From positions 175,349-239,348 of the forward strand of contig DXMK01000004.1 of the NCBI GenBank assembly GCA_019414245.1: DNA of 64,000 nt, read 5' to 3'. Both the position numbers and the translations under genes were made by a program. Position 1 is the stretch's first letter, and each line of letters opens with the position of its first letter. This DNA comes from Collinsella sp. GTDB taxonomy: Bacteria; Actinomycetota; Coriobacteriia; Coriobacteriales; Coriobacteriaceae. Shown one piece after another: positions 1 to 9,900 of this stretch. The notes beneath the pieces were generated by a model. That model did no database searches. It was not told the origin of the DNA and saw only the letters and a list, made by a program, of their open reading frames with translations.

Positions 1-26
1 TCGATTGGGTTTGTTGGGCGGAGTTT

Positions 27-1382
27 ATGTCTGCTATTGATATTGTGCTTGTTGTGATCGCCTTGGTGGCGGTGGGGGTTGCTGTGGCTTGCGCCCTCCA
101 ACTCAAGAGCCTGCGTGCCGAGTTGCGGGAGCGTGGCGACAGTAGCGCGGAAACGCTGGCAGCACTCGAGCAGGCTAACAAAGCGCTCGATGCCCTGAAC
201 GTCGCGCTGGCCGAAACCCGTCGCACGGCCAATGCCATCGCGCAGCAGCAGACGACCGATGCGGCCGTAGAGCAGCAACGTTACCTGACCATCGCGCGCG
301 AGTTCTCGCAAGCCGGTGACCGGATGGATGATCTGCGCCGCGAGACCGCCCAACAGCTCGGCGCCAATCGCGAGGGCATCGAGCATCGCCTGGACAAGGT
401 GCGCGAGACGGTCGATGCTCAGCTGGGTGCCATCCGCGAAGACAACAACGTGCAGCTCGATCAGATGCGCGCGACGGTGGACGAGAAGCTCTCTCGCACG
501 CTCAACGACCGACTTTCGGCATCGTTTAAGCAGGTGAGCGACCAGCTCGAGGCCGTGTACAAGGGCCTGGGCGATATGCAATCTATCGCCACCGGCGTAG
601 GCGACCTCAAGCGTGTGCTGGGCAATGTAAAAGCGCGCGGCATTTTGGGCGAGGTACAGCTGGGTGCGATCCTGACGGACATCCTCACACCCGACCAGTA
701 TCTGGAAAACGTTGCCACCAGGCCCGGCGCCTCGGAGCGCGTTGAGTTTGCCGTCAAGCTGCCGGTAGACGAGGGCGATCCCGTGCTGCTGCCGATCGAC
801 TCCAAATTCCCGGGCGACGCGTACGAGCATCTGCTCGACGCCCAGGAGTCGGGCGATGCGGAGGCCGTTGCCGCAGCGCGCAAGACGCTCGATATGATGG
901 TGAAACGCGAGGCAAAGGACATCTGCGAAAAGTACCTGAGTGTGCCGGCAACGACCAACTTTGGCATCATGTTCGTGCCGTTTGAGGGGCTGTACGCCGA
1001 GGTCGTCAGCCGACCCGGGCTCATCGAAACCCTGGGCCGCGACTATCATGTCAACGTTGCCGGTCCCAGCACTATGGCCGCCATTCTCAACAGCCTGCAG
1101 ATGAGCTACCAGACGTTTAGGCTGCAAAAACGTACCGACGACGTACTGCGCGTGCTCTCCGCCGTCAAGGCCGAGCTGCCGCGCTATCAAAAGGCGCTGC
1201 GCCGCGCCCAGCAGCAGATCGAGACCGCGGGCAAAACGGTCGAGGGCATCATTACCACGCGCACCAACGTAATGGAGCGCAAGCTCAAGGACATCGACGC
1301 ACTGGAAGACGCCGACCAAGTCGATGAGATCTTGGGACTCACACCCGCGGGCCTTCCCACAGACCAAGAAGACGAGGACTAA
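27..1382 (+). CDS. rmuC: DNA recombination protein RmuC
   Basis: 451 aa. Residues about 4-25 form one hydrophobic segment (DIVLVVIALVAVGVAVACAL), then a long Ala/Glu/Arg-rich coiled coil to about residue 190, then the conserved RmuC domain (about 195-420, with LGNVKARGILGEVQLGAIL and FPGDAYEHL). This is the usual RmuC layout: a membrane-anchored coiled coil with a nuclease-like domain. In E. coli the family limits inversion at short inverted repeats, which may matter in a genome so rich in palindromes (inference). The start ATG follows GGCGGAG. The next gene, an ABC exporter, starts about 130 bp downstream on the same strand. Confidence 0.9.
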   Translation: MSAIDIVLVVIALVAVGVAVACALQLKSLRAELRERGDSSAETLAALEQANKALDALNVALAETRRTANAIAQQQTTDAAVEQQRYLTIAREFSQAGDRMDDLRRETAQQLGANREGIEHRLDKVRETVDAQLGAIREDNNVQLDQMRATVDEKLSRTLNDRLSASFKQVSDQLEAVYKGLGDMQSIATGVGDLKRVLGNVKARGILGEVQLGAILTDILTPDQYLENVATRPGASERVEFAVKLPVDEGDPVLLPIDSKFPGDAYEHLLDAQESGDAEAVAAARKTLDMMVKREAKDICEKYLSVPATTNFGIMFVPFEGLYAEVVSRPGLIETLGRDYHVNVAGPSTMAAILNSLQMSYQTFRLQKRTDDVLRVLSAVKAELPRYQKALRRAQQQIETAGKTVEGIITTRTNVMERKLKDIDALEDADQVDEILGLTPAGLPTDQEDED

Positions 1383-1509
1383 TTGCAACAAGACGGCGGG
1401 GCACCGATGCAAACGCGGGCGCCCTACCGCTTTTCGTATCGCACTTGTCTGGAGCGTGCTCCAATGTGCAACAATGGCGTTTCGCCCTATCAGATGCGAA
1501 AGGAAGCCC

Positions 1510-3312
1510 ATGTCTCAGAGAAGCACCAGCCCGCTCAGCCGCTCCACCGTGCGCCGCACGCTGCAGCGGTTTTGGGGTGTCACGCGCACGCAGCCGCTGA
1601 TTGTCTTTCTCTCGGTGTTCTCGTCGGCGGGCTACATCTTTTTGCTGACGTTTGCCAATACCTATGTGATGGCCCTCATTGTCGACCGCGTTCAAGCCGG
1701 TCCCGTGGTGGGTGACCAGGTGTTTGAGGTCTTCGGCCCCTATATCCTGGCGCTCGTACTCGTTAACCTGGTGGGTCAGATCCTCTCCAAGCTACAGGAC
1801 TACACCGTCTACAAGCTCGAGATCGCAGGCAACTATCACCTGGCGCGTCTATGCTTCGACACGCTCTCCAACCAATCCATGACATTTCACACCAGCCGCT
1901 TTGGCGGATCGCTCGTGAGCCAGACGAGCCGTTTTATGAGCGGCTACACGGGTCTGGTGGACGTGACGGTGTATTCGCTCATTCCCACCATCACCTCGGT
2001 TGTCTGCACGGTGGCGGCGCTCGCTCCGGTGGTGCCCACATTTACCGTGATCCTGGTGTGCATCATGGTCGTCTACATCGCGTTTGTCTGGCTTATGTAC
2101 AAGCGCATCATGCCGCTTTCGGCCGCGACGTCCGCCGCACAGAACAAGCTGTCGGGCGTGCTCTCCGACGCGGTCACGAACATCTTGGCCGTCAAGACCT
2201 GCGGGCGCGAGGACTTTGAACGCGATCTGTTCGACACCGCCGACCGCGCCGCGCGCGATGCCGAGACGGTCTCGATGCACGCCATGATGCAGCGCAACTT
2301 TACGACCTCGGGCCTTATCGTCATCACCATGGCCGTGGTGAGTGTGTTCGTGGCGGGCGGCAACGCGTGGTTTGGCATCTCGGCGGGCTCGCTCGTCATG
2401 ATCTTTACCTACACCTATAACCTCACCATGCGCCTGAACTACGTGAGTTCCATGATGCAGCGTATCAACCGCGCTTTGGGCGATGCGGCCGAGATGACGC
2501 GCGTGCTGGACGAGCCACGCTTGGTGGCAGACGACCCGGATGCCCCCGAGCTCAAGGTGAGCGAGGGCGCGATTGATTTTGAGCACCTGAGCTTTGCGTA
2601 CCGTGACGCTGCGGCGGGCGAGAACGTGTTCGATGACCTGACACTTCATGTGGCGGCGGGCCAGCGCGTGGGCCTGGTGGGCAAATCGGGCTCGGGTAAG
2701 ACGACGCTCACCAAGCTGCTGCTGCGCCTGGACGATGTCCAGGGCGGCCGCGTGCTCGTGGACGGTCAGGATGTCTCGCGCTGCACGCAGCAGAGCCTGC
2801 GCCGCCAGGTTGCCTACGTGCCGCAGGAAGCGCTGCTGTTCCATCGCTCCATTCGCGAGAATATCGCCTACGGACGTCCCGACGCCACCGACGAGCAGAT
2901 CCGCGAGGCGGCTCGCTTGGCTAATGCGACCGAGTTTATCGACCGCCTACCCAACGGCTTTGACACCATGGTGGGCGAGCGCGGCGTCAAGCTTTCGGGC
3001 GGCCAACGCCAGCGCGTGGCCATCGCCCGCGCCATCCTCACCGACGCGCCGATTCTGGTGCTCGACGAGGCGACCTCTGCCCTTGACAGCGAGTCCGAGG
3101 CGCTGGTGCAGGAGGCGCTCGAGAACCTGATGCGCGGGCGCACCTCCATTGTGGTGGCGCACCGCCTGTCCACCGTGGCGGCGCTCGACCGCATTGTGGT
3201 GCTGGCCGATGGTGAGATTGTCGAGGACGGCACGCATGCGCAGCTCGTCGAGGCGGGTGGCGAGTACGCGAGCCTGTGGAGCCGTCAGACCGGCGCATTC
3301 TTGGAGGCGTAA
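1510..3312 (+). CDS. ABC exporter, fused permease and ATPase
   Basis: 600 aa from ATG 1510, chosen because AAAGGAAG lies just upstream and the in-frame upstream extension is not conserved-looking. An N-terminal six-helix exporter domain spans about 30-330. The nucleotide-binding domain spans about 355-600 with Walker A (GLVGKSGSGKTT), signature LSGGQRQR, Walker B (ILVLDEATSALD) and switch histidine (AHRLST). This is the half-transporter form, working as a homodimer or with a partner; no partner is adjacent. The substrate cannot be read from sequence. The domain order is typical of MsbA/LmrA-like multidrug or lipid exporters. Confidence 0.88.
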   Translation: MSQRSTSPLSRSTVRRTLQRFWGVTRTQPLIVFLSVFSSAGYIFLLTFANTYVMALIVDRVQAGPVVGDQVFEVFGPYILALVLVNLVGQILSKLQDYTVYKLEIAGNYHLARLCFDTLSNQSMTFHTSRFGGSLVSQTSRFMSGYTGLVDVTVYSLIPTITSVVCTVAALAPVVPTFTVILVCIMVVYIAFVWLMYKRIMPLSAATSAAQNKLSGVLSDAVTNILAVKTCGREDFERDLFDTADRAARDAETVSMHAMMQRNFTTSGLIVITMAVVSVFVAGGNAWFGISAGSLVMIFTYTYNLTMRLNYVSSMMQRINRALGDAAEMTRVLDEPRLVADDPDAPELKVSEGAIDFEHLSFAYRDAAAGENVFDDLTLHVAAGQRVGLVGKSGSGKTTLTKLLLRLDDVQGGRVLVDGQDVSRCTQQSLRRQVAYVPQEALLFHRSIRENIAYGRPDATDEQIREAARLANATEFIDRLPNGFDTMVGERGVKLSGGQRQRVAIARAILTDAPILVLDEATSALDSESEALVQEALENLMRGRTSIVVAHRLSTVAALDRIVVLADGEIVEDGTHAQLVEAGGEYASLWSRQTGAFLEA

Positions 3313-3375
3313 GCGTCTCGGACGTGGGACAATTGTGCCTATAAGTTTATTGTGCCGTTGAGCCGAGGAGTCGTT

Positions 3376-4041
3376 ATGCCACGCGAGACCAATGCCGCCA
3401 AGCGCGAGCGCGCCATCGAGGTGTGCGAGCGCCTCAACCGTCGCTATGGCCCGGTCGAGTGCTTTTTGGACCACGAGAATCCCTTCCGCCTGCTGATCGC
3501 GGTGCTACTCTCGGCGCAAACGACCGACGCGCAGGTCAACAAGGTGACGCCGCGGCTGTTTGCCCAGTGGCCCACGCCCGAGGCCATGGCCGGGGCGAGC
3601 GTGGCTGACGTGGCAGACACCATCAAGTCACTCGGCTTCTACAAGAGCAAAGCCAAGCATGCCGTCGAGGCCGCGCAGATGATCGTCGCCGACTATGGCG
3701 GCGAGGTGCCGGCCGACATGAAGGAGCTTGTAAAGCTGCCGGGCGTGGGACGCAAGACGGCGAACATCGTGCTCAACGTGGGGTATGGCATCGTGGAGGG
3801 CATTGCGGTGGACACGCACGTCAACCGCATTGCGCACCGCCTGATGTTGAGTCCCAAGACGCATGCCAAGGAGCCGCTCAAGACCGAGCAGGATCTGCTC
3901 AAGATTATGCCGCACGAGTATTGGGAGTCGGTCAACCATCAGTGGATTACCTTCGGTCGCGAGATCTGCGACGCCCGCAAACCCAAGTGTGGCGAGTGTC
4001 CGCTGGCAGATTTGTGCCCCAGCGTGCGCGTGACGGGGTAG
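3376..4041 (+). CDS. nth: Endonuclease III (DNA glycosylase/AP lyase)
   Basis: 221 aa. Base-excision repair enzyme for oxidised pyrimidines. Visible are the helix-hairpin-helix (KLPGVGRKTANIVLNVGYG) with the catalytic Lys, the catalytic Asp in VDTHVNRIAHR, and a C-terminal 4Fe-4S loop with spacing C-X6-C-X2-C-X5-C (CDARKPKCGECPLADLC). ATG 3376 follows GAGGAG at a good distance; an in-frame ATG at 3352 lacks such a site. It lies just upstream of mfd, so two repair genes are neighbours. Confidence 0.93.
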   Translation: MPRETNAAKRERAIEVCERLNRRYGPVECFLDHENPFRLLIAVLLSAQTTDAQVNKVTPRLFAQWPTPEAMAGASVADVADTIKSLGFYKSKAKHAVEAAQMIVADYGGEVPADMKELVKLPGVGRKTANIVLNVGYGIVEGIAVDTHVNRIAHRLMLSPKTHAKEPLKTEQDLLKIMPHEYWESVNHQWITFGREICDARKPKCGECPLADLCPSVRVTG

Positions 4042-4198
4042 GGCGGAACGCATCTTCGTCTGGCGTTTTTTGCGGGGCCGGGTTTGCCCTTGAGCCGGAG
4101 TCCTCTCCATGCGCTACCATGACAGACAATGTATTTGACGTACGACCCGCCGAGCTTGCCCCGGCGGGCTTTTGGCGTTGCGATGCCGGAGGAACAGC

Positions 4199-7100
4199 AT
4201 GCTCATTCACCGTATAGCCGCGCAGCTCTACACTGCCGAGGCACTGCAGACCGTCGAGGCCGGGCTCGATTCTGGCGAGGACGTGACGCTGGCCGTGTCT
4301 CAGTCGGGTCGCACGCTTATGGCTGCCGCCCAGTTTGCGCGCCGTCCGCGCCCCACGGTCTACATTGTGAGCGGCGAGGACGCGGCCGATCGTGCCGCCC
4401 GCAGCCTTGCCGCCTATGTGGGGCTGGCGCACGTGTGCCGCTTCCCCGAGCGCAAGGACTATCCGTGGCGCGAGCAGGCGCCCGACGACGCCGTGGTGGC
4501 GCAGCGCTGCGAGGCGCTCGAGCGCATCGTGCGCGGCGACAACTGCATTATGGTCGCCTCGGCCCGCGCACTGCTGCGCTGCGTGCCGCCGGTCGAGAGC
4601 CGCTACTGGGAGTCCACGACCTTTGCGGTGGGCGAGGAGATCCCTTTTGACGAGGTGCCGCAGCGCCTGGTGGGCATGGGCTACACCAATGCCGGCGCCG
4701 CCGATGCACCCGGCCTGTTCCGCGTGCACGGTGACACCGTCGAGGTGTTTCCCGCACAGGAAAAGGCGCCCGTGCGCATCGAGTTTTTTGGCGACGAGAT
4801 CGACCGTATCCGCCGCATGGTGAGTTCCACGGGCCAGACCATCGGCAACGAGGACAGCATCGAGATCTTCCCCTGTCGCGAGCTCGCACTCACCGACGAC
4901 GCCGTCCACAACATGCATGTGGCGCTCTATCGTGCCAGCCAGGACGACAGCAAACTGGCGGCGCTGCTCGAGATGGTGGATGCGCGCATCGTCACGCCCG
5001 AGCTCGATCGCTTTTTGCCGGTGATGTACGGCCAGACCGTGAGCCCGCTGGCGCACGTGAGCGGCAAGGCGCTCGTGGTGCTGTCCGAGCCGCGCTCGCT
5101 GTTCGACGATTGCCTGCGTGCCTACGAGGATATCGAGGCGCGTGCCGGCGAGGCGGGGATTGACCGACTGGATGGCCTGTATGTACGTGCCCAGCAGCTC
5201 GATTTTGGTGCTCAGCAGCGCCTGAACTACGTGAGCCTGATTCGTGCCGGCGGTGCGGTGACGGCAGAGCTCAAGATTGAGCAGCCGGCCATTGCGGGCT
5301 CGGACAATCGCTTTATGACGCGCATTCAGGAAGTCGTGGGCAAGCGCTATGCCTGCGTATTTGCCATCCCTGACCGCGGTGCGCGCGAGTCGATGGAGCT
5401 CACCTTTGGCGACGAGGGCATTACCTTTGAGGAGTCGTTGACGGCCGCGCCCGAAAACGCCGGCGTTATTGGCGAGCGCGTACGCGTGGCAACGGCGGAT
5501 TCTGCCGACCGTGCCGCACGCCAGGAGGCCCATGCTTCCATTCGCGAGCGTAAGGCCGACGCGCTCAACGCCCGCTCGCTCGAGGCGGGCGCGGCCCAGG
5601 CTGCCGCCGGTGCCGCCGTGCCCGCCATCTCGCGCGGACGCGTGACCTTTGTCGATGCCGCTCTGCCGCAGGGCGTGGTGGTGCCCGATGCCAACCTGGC
5701 CGTGTTCTCAATCGCCGACCTCAACGCCCGCATGGACGCCAACCGCGCGCGCAGCCGCCGCAAGGTGGACATTACGCAGATCACGTTCCCGTTTAAGCCG
5801 GGCGACTACGTGGTGCACGCCACTCACGGCATCGCGCTCTTTAGCGAGATCGCGCGCCAAGAAGTGGGCGGCAAGGAGCGCGACTACTTTTTGCTGGAAT
5901 ATGCCGATGGCGACAAGCTCTACGTGCCGCTCGAGCAGGTCGACCGCATCACGCGCTATGTTGGCCCCGACGGCGACAAACCGCGCTTGACCAGGCTCAA
6001 CACCGCCGACTGGACGCGTGCCACCAACAAGGCGCGCAAGAACGCCAAAAAGCTGGCGTTTGACCTGGTCGATCTGTATACGCGCCGCTCGTCGATTACC
6101 GGTATCGCCTGCCCGCCCGATACGCCCGAGCAGATCGAGATGGAGGAGAGCTTCCCTTACGACGAGACGCGCGACCAGTTGGAGGCCATCGCCGACATTA
6201 AGGCCGACATGGAGGCGCCCAAGCCCATGGACCGCCTGCTGTGCGGCGACGTGGGCTTTGGCAAGACCGAGGTCGCCCTGCGCGCGGCGTTTAAGTGCGT
6301 GGACTCCGGCCGTCAGGTCATGGTGCTCTGCCCCACGACCATTTTGGCCCAGCAGCACTACGAGACGTTCTTTGAGCGTTTTGCCCCGTTTGGCCTTGAA
6401 GTCGAGGTACTCAGCCGCTTTCGCACGCCGGCGCAGCAAAAGCGCGCGCTCAAGGCATTTGCCGAGGGCACGATCGATGTGCTCATCGGCACGCATCGTC
6501 TGCTTTCGGCCGATGTGAACCCTAAGAACCTAGGCCTGGTGATCATCGACGAGGAGCAGCGCTTTGGCGTGCAGCATAAGGAGCAGCTCAAGAACCTGCG
6601 CGAGCAGATTGACGTGCTTACGCTTTCGGCAACGCCTATTCCGCGAACCATGCAGATGGCCACGAGCGGCGTGCGCGACATGAGCCTGATCACCACGCCG
6701 CCGACTGGGCGCCGCCCCGTGATCGTGCACGTGGGGGAGTACGACCCCGATGTGGTGAGCGCGGCGATTCGCCTGGAGGTGGGCCGCGGCGGGCAGGTGT
6801 ACTACGTGTCCAACCGCGTCAAGACCATCGACGACGCTGTGGCACGCGTGCACGAGGCCGCGCCCGAGGCGCGCGTGGGCGTGGCGCACGGAAAGATGAG
6901 CCCGCGCGAGGTCGAGGACGTGATGATCGAGTTCGCGACCAAAAAGATCGATGTGCTCATCGCCACGACCATCGTGGAGAGCGGCATCGACAACGCGACC
7001 GCCAACACGCTCATCATCGAGGACTCGCAGCGCTTGGGTCTGGCACAGCTTTACCAGCTCAAGGGCCGTGTGGGCCGTTCTGTCACGCAGGCCTACGCGT

Positions 7101-7831
7101 ACTTTATGTTCCCGGGCGAGCTGCCTCTCACCGAGGAGGCCACGGCGCGCCTGACTGCACTTTCCGAGTTCCAGGACCTGGGCAGCGGCATGCGTATCGC
7201 CATGCGCGACCTGGAGATTCGCGGCGCCGGTTCGCTGATGGGCGCTGAGCAGCACGGCAACCTGTCGAGCGTGGGCTTTGACCTGTTTACGCAGATGTTG
7301 GGTCAGGCCGTGGCCGAGGCGCGCGGCGATGACGATGCCGGCGTGGAGGCGGCGAGCGTGGGCATCAACCTGCCGGCCGACTACTTCTTGTCCGAGGAGT
7401 ACATGCCGGCGGTGGACCAGCGCGTGCTCGTGTACCGCAAGCTCGCGGCGGCTGAGGACCTGGAGAGTGTCGACGAGGTGCAGGAGGAGACCGAGGCCGC
7501 GCATGGTGAGCTGCCGCTGGCGGGACTCAACCTGTTCAACCGCGCGCGTATCCGTATCCGCGGCGAGCGCCTGGGGCTCGAGAGCGTCACGCTCAGCGGT
7601 GGGCGCATTACCTTCCTGGGGGTTGACGTTCCCAAGAAGGTAGCCTTTGAGCTTAAGACCCGCTATGGTGCGGTGAACTTCCCCAAGAGCCGCAAGCTGT
7701 CGGTGCCCTACAAGGCGGGCGCCGGTGCGGGCAGCGGCCTGGGCCGAGGTCTCGACGCCAACGACGGCACCGGCTCGGTGGCGGCCGCGCTCATGCTACT
7801 GCAGCAGCTGGGCGCGACTGACGATGACTAA
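4199..7831 (+). CDS. mfd: Transcription-repair coupling factor Mfd
   Basis: 1210 aa from ATG 4199 (GGAGGA six bases upstream), normal length for Mfd. It removes stalled RNA polymerase and recruits UvrAB. The N-terminal UvrB-homology region is followed by the RNA-polymerase interaction domain (VVHATHGIALFSEI, about residue 540), then the translocase with Walker A (CGDVGFGKTEVALRAAF), motif II DEEQ (IIDEEQRFG) and motif VI (QLKGRVGRS), and a C-terminal TRCF domain. A Gly-rich tail precedes the stop. A truncated copy of a dispersed repeat follows immediately. Confidence 0.95.
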   Translation: MLIHRIAAQLYTAEALQTVEAGLDSGEDVTLAVSQSGRTLMAAAQFARRPRPTVYIVSGEDAADRAARSLAAYVGLAHVCRFPERKDYPWREQAPDDAVVAQRCEALERIVRGDNCIMVASARALLRCVPPVESRYWESTTFAVGEEIPFDEVPQRLVGMGYTNAGAADAPGLFRVHGDTVEVFPAQEKAPVRIEFFGDEIDRIRRMVSSTGQTIGNEDSIEIFPCRELALTDDAVHNMHVALYRASQDDSKLAALLEMVDARIVTPELDRFLPVMYGQTVSPLAHVSGKALVVLSEPRSLFDDCLRAYEDIEARAGEAGIDRLDGLYVRAQQLDFGAQQRLNYVSLIRAGGAVTAELKIEQPAIAGSDNRFMTRIQEVVGKRYACVFAIPDRGARESMELTFGDEGITFEESLTAAPENAGVIGERVRVATADSADRAARQEAHASIRERKADALNARSLEAGAAQAAAGAAVPAISRGRVTFVDAALPQGVVVPDANLAVFSIADLNARMDANRARSRRKVDITQITFPFKPGDYVVHATHGIALFSEIARQEVGGKERDYFLLEYADGDKLYVPLEQVDRITRYVGPDGDKPRLTRLNTADWTRATNKARKNAKKLAFDLVDLYTRRSSITGIACPPDTPEQIEMEESFPYDETRDQLEAIADIKADMEAPKPMDRLLCGDVGFGKTEVALRAAFKCVDSGRQVMVLCPTTILAQQHYETFFERFAPFGLEVEVLSRFRTPAQQKRALKAFAEGTIDVLIGTHRLLSADVNPKNLGLVIIDEEQRFGVQHKEQLKNLREQIDVLTLSATPIPRTMQMATSGVRDMSLITTPPTGRRPVIVHVGEYDPDVVSAAIRLEVGRGGQVYYVSNRVKTIDDAVARVHEAAPEARVGVAHGKMSPREVEDVMIEFATKKIDVLIATTIVESGIDNATANTLIIEDSQRLGLAQLYQLKGRVGRSVTQAYAYFMFPGELPLTEEATARLTALSEFQDLGSGMRIAMRDLEIRGAGSLMGAEQHGNLSSVGFDLFTQMLGQAVAEARGDDDAGVEAASVGINLPADYFLSEEYMPAVDQRVLVYRKLAAAEDLESVDEVQEETEAAHGELPLAGLNLFNRARIRIRGERLGLESVTLSGGRITFLGVDVPKKVAFELKTRYGAVNFPKSRKLSVPYKAGAGAGSGLGRGLDANDGTGSVAAALMLLQQLGATDDD

Positions 7832-7833
7832 CG

Positions 7834-7871
7834 GGTCGACGCTGCAAACGCCCCATTTGGGCAATCTGACC
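7834..7871. repeat. Truncated copy of the GGCAATCTGA element
   Basis: The run CGACGCTGCAAACGCCCC followed by GGCAATCTGAC matches the left part of the longer elements at 12.8, 21.3 and 52.8 kb. The right arm is missing here: the sequence runs straight into the Shine-Dalgarno of the next gene. It directly follows the mfd stop. Confidence 0.6.
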
Positions 7872-7887
7872 CCATCGAAAGGAAAGC

Positions 7888-8751
7888 ATGTTCGGGTATA
7901 TCTATAAGAAAGATGCCGCTGCTATCGCGGTCATCCTGGCCTTTTGTCTGGGCGTGGGCAGCTTCTTCGATTATCAGATCTCGAGTGCGCTGTTCAACAT
8001 CGGTAGCATGTACGGCCGTTTTATCGAGGCCGCCGGCGAGCTGCCGTTCGAGCTGACGGCGAGCATCGCGGGCGTCATGCTTGTGCGCGCGGCGCGTCCC
8101 GACTCCAGGGGGAGCAAATGGCTCGCCGTGCTCGGCATCCTTGTCAATGTCGGTCTGGCCGGCTACGAGATTATTTCGTCCCTGCGGGTTGGCGGCAAAC
8201 TCATCGCGGCTCAGCTGGTGCTGACGTTTGTGCTGGTCATCGCCGCCAACCTCATCGTCTATCGCCTTACGCGCGACACCGACCCCGACGAGCTCACGCG
8301 CTGGGCGCTGATGGTGCTTGCCGTGTGGGTTGCCCAAGCCATCATCCTCAACGTGATCGTCAAACCGCTGTGGTCACGCCCGCGCATGCGCGTGATCGAG
8401 GTCACGCCGGGGCTCAATTTTCAGCCGTGGTGGGTGATCGGCAACCCCGACAAGTGGGCCTATATCGCCGCTGGCGTGATCAGGGACGGCTTCAAGTCGT
8501 TTGCGAGCGGACACACGGCGCACGCGGCGATCGGCCTTATGCTCGCCGGGCTTCCCGCGGCGGCTTTTACGGAAAAGCCGTCGCGACGCCGCGTGGTCTT
8601 TTGGGTCGCTGCCGTGGTCGCGGCGCTCGTCGCCTTTGGCCGTATCGTGATCGGTGCACACTTTTTGACTGACGTGAGCTGCGGCTTTGCCCTGGTGTTG
8701 GCACTTGAGTGCCTTGCCGCGCGCATTGCCTATCCTCACGGCGTACAATAG
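7888..8751 (+). CDS. PAP2-family membrane phosphatase
   Basis: 287 aa integral membrane protein with about six hydrophobic segments. PAP2 motifs are recognisable: KPLWSRPR (a shortened KX6RP), SFASGHTAHAA (the SGH box) and GRIVIGAHFLTDV (RX5HX3D, with catalytic His and Asp). The family dephosphorylates lipid phosphates such as undecaprenyl diphosphate or phosphatidic acid at the outer membrane leaflet; the substrate here is unknown. GAAAGGAAAG supports the start. It stands between mfd and a PLP enzyme with no obvious functional link. Confidence 0.82.
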   Translation: MFGYIYKKDAAAIAVILAFCLGVGSFFDYQISSALFNIGSMYGRFIEAAGELPFELTASIAGVMLVRAARPDSRGSKWLAVLGILVNVGLAGYEIISSLRVGGKLIAAQLVLTFVLVIAANLIVYRLTRDTDPDELTRWALMVLAVWVAQAIILNVIVKPLWSRPRMRVIEVTPGLNFQPWWVIGNPDKWAYIAAGVIRDGFKSFASGHTAHAAIGLMLAGLPAAAFTEKPSRRRVVFWVAAVVAALVAFGRIVIGAHFLTDVSCGFALVLALECLAARIAYPHGVQ

Positions 8752-8796
8752 CCCCACCTGAATCATCTGGCCGATACCTGGTAAGAGAGGATTGCC

Positions 8797-9822
8797 ATGC
8801 TCGCGTTCAACAACGACTATTCCCACGGCGCACATCCGGCGGTGCTGCAGGCGCTCGTCGACACCAACATGGAGCCGCAGCCTGGCTACGGCACCGATGC
8901 GCACACCGAGCGTGCCAAGCAGCTTATTCGCGAGGCCTGTCAGGCTCCCGATGCCGACGTATTTTTGCTGGTGGGCGGCACGCAGACCAACGCGACGGTG
9001 ATTGACATGCTGCTCGCGCCGTACGAGGGCGTGGTTGCCGCCGAGACCGGCCACGTTGCCTGCCACGAGGCGGGCGCCATCGAGTTTGGCGGCCACAAGG
9101 TGCTCACCATCCCCGGCTACGAGGGCAAGATGCACGCCGAGGATCTCGAAAACTACATCCAAGTGTTCTACGAAAACGAGAGCTGTGAGCACATGGTGTT
9201 TCCGGGTGCCGTGTATGTGAGCCTGTCGACCGAGTACGGCACGCTGTACTCCGCCGCTGAGCTCGCGGCGATTCATGCGGTGTGCCAGAAGCGCGAGATT
9301 CCGTTGTTTGTGGATGGTGCCCGCCTGGCCTATGCGCTGGCGGCCGATGAGTGCGACATCACCCTGCCCGAGCTGGCGCAGCTGTGCGACGTGTTCTACA
9401 TCGGCGGCACCAAGTGCGGCGCGCTTTGCGGCGAGGCCGTGGTGTTTTGCGGCATGCACGCTCCGGCACATCCCATTCCGCGCATTAAGCAGCACGGCGC
9501 GCTGTTGGCCAAGGGGCGCCTGACGGGCGTGCAGTTTGAGGCGCTCTTTACCGACGGCCTGTATTTTGAGATTGGTCGCCAGGCAATCGAAACCGCGCAG
9601 GCGCTTCGTCGCGTGCTGCACGAGCGCGGCTACCAGTTCTTCTTGGAGACGCCTACGAACCAGCAGTTCGTGATTCTGCCCAACGAGGACATGGCCCGCA
9701 TTCGCGAGCATGCCTCGATCGAGTACTGGGAAAAGTACGACGAGACCCACACGGTGGTGCGCTTTTGCACCAGCTGGGCCACGACGCAGGAGGACATCGA
9801 CGCGCTGGCGGCTATCCTGTAG
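8797..9822 (+). CDS. Threonine aldolase-like PLP enzyme
   Basis: 341 aa, fold-type I PLP enzyme of the beta-eliminating lyase family, close to low-specificity L-threonine aldolase (threonine to glycine plus acetaldehyde). Features are the N-terminal FNNDYSHGAHPAVL, the ring-stacking His region ETGHVACHEAGAIE, the PLP-binding Asp in FVDGARL (D173) and the Schiff-base Lys in GGTKCGA (K206). Start ATG follows AGAGAGG. A strong terminator closes the transcript at 9841-9884. Substrate preference cannot be read from the sequence. Confidence 0.82.
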   Translation: MLAFNNDYSHGAHPAVLQALVDTNMEPQPGYGTDAHTERAKQLIREACQAPDADVFLLVGGTQTNATVIDMLLAPYEGVVAAETGHVACHEAGAIEFGGHKVLTIPGYEGKMHAEDLENYIQVFYENESCEHMVFPGAVYVSLSTEYGTLYSAAELAAIHAVCQKREIPLFVDGARLAYALAADECDITLPELAQLCDVFYIGGTKCGALCGEAVVFCGMHAPAHPIPRIKQHGALLAKGRLTGVQFEALFTDGLYFEIGRQAIETAQALRRVLHERGYQFFLETPTNQQFVILPNEDMARIREHASIEYWEKYDETHTVVRFCTSWATTQEDIDALAAIL

Positions 9823-9840
9823 CTTGATGTAATGACGAGG

Positions 9841-9884
9841 GGCCGCCCTACGCCTGGGTTTGGCGCAGGGCGGCCTTTGCTTTT
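9841..9884 (+). terminator. Rho-independent terminator
   Basis: Perfect 14-bp stem GGCCGCCCTACGCC / GGCGCAGGGCGGCC with one bulged match and a 7-nt loop, followed by TTTGCTTTT. It ends the aldolase transcript just before the acetyltransferase start at 9901. Confidence 0.85.
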
Positions 9885-9900
9885 GTGGGGGAAGGGCTGT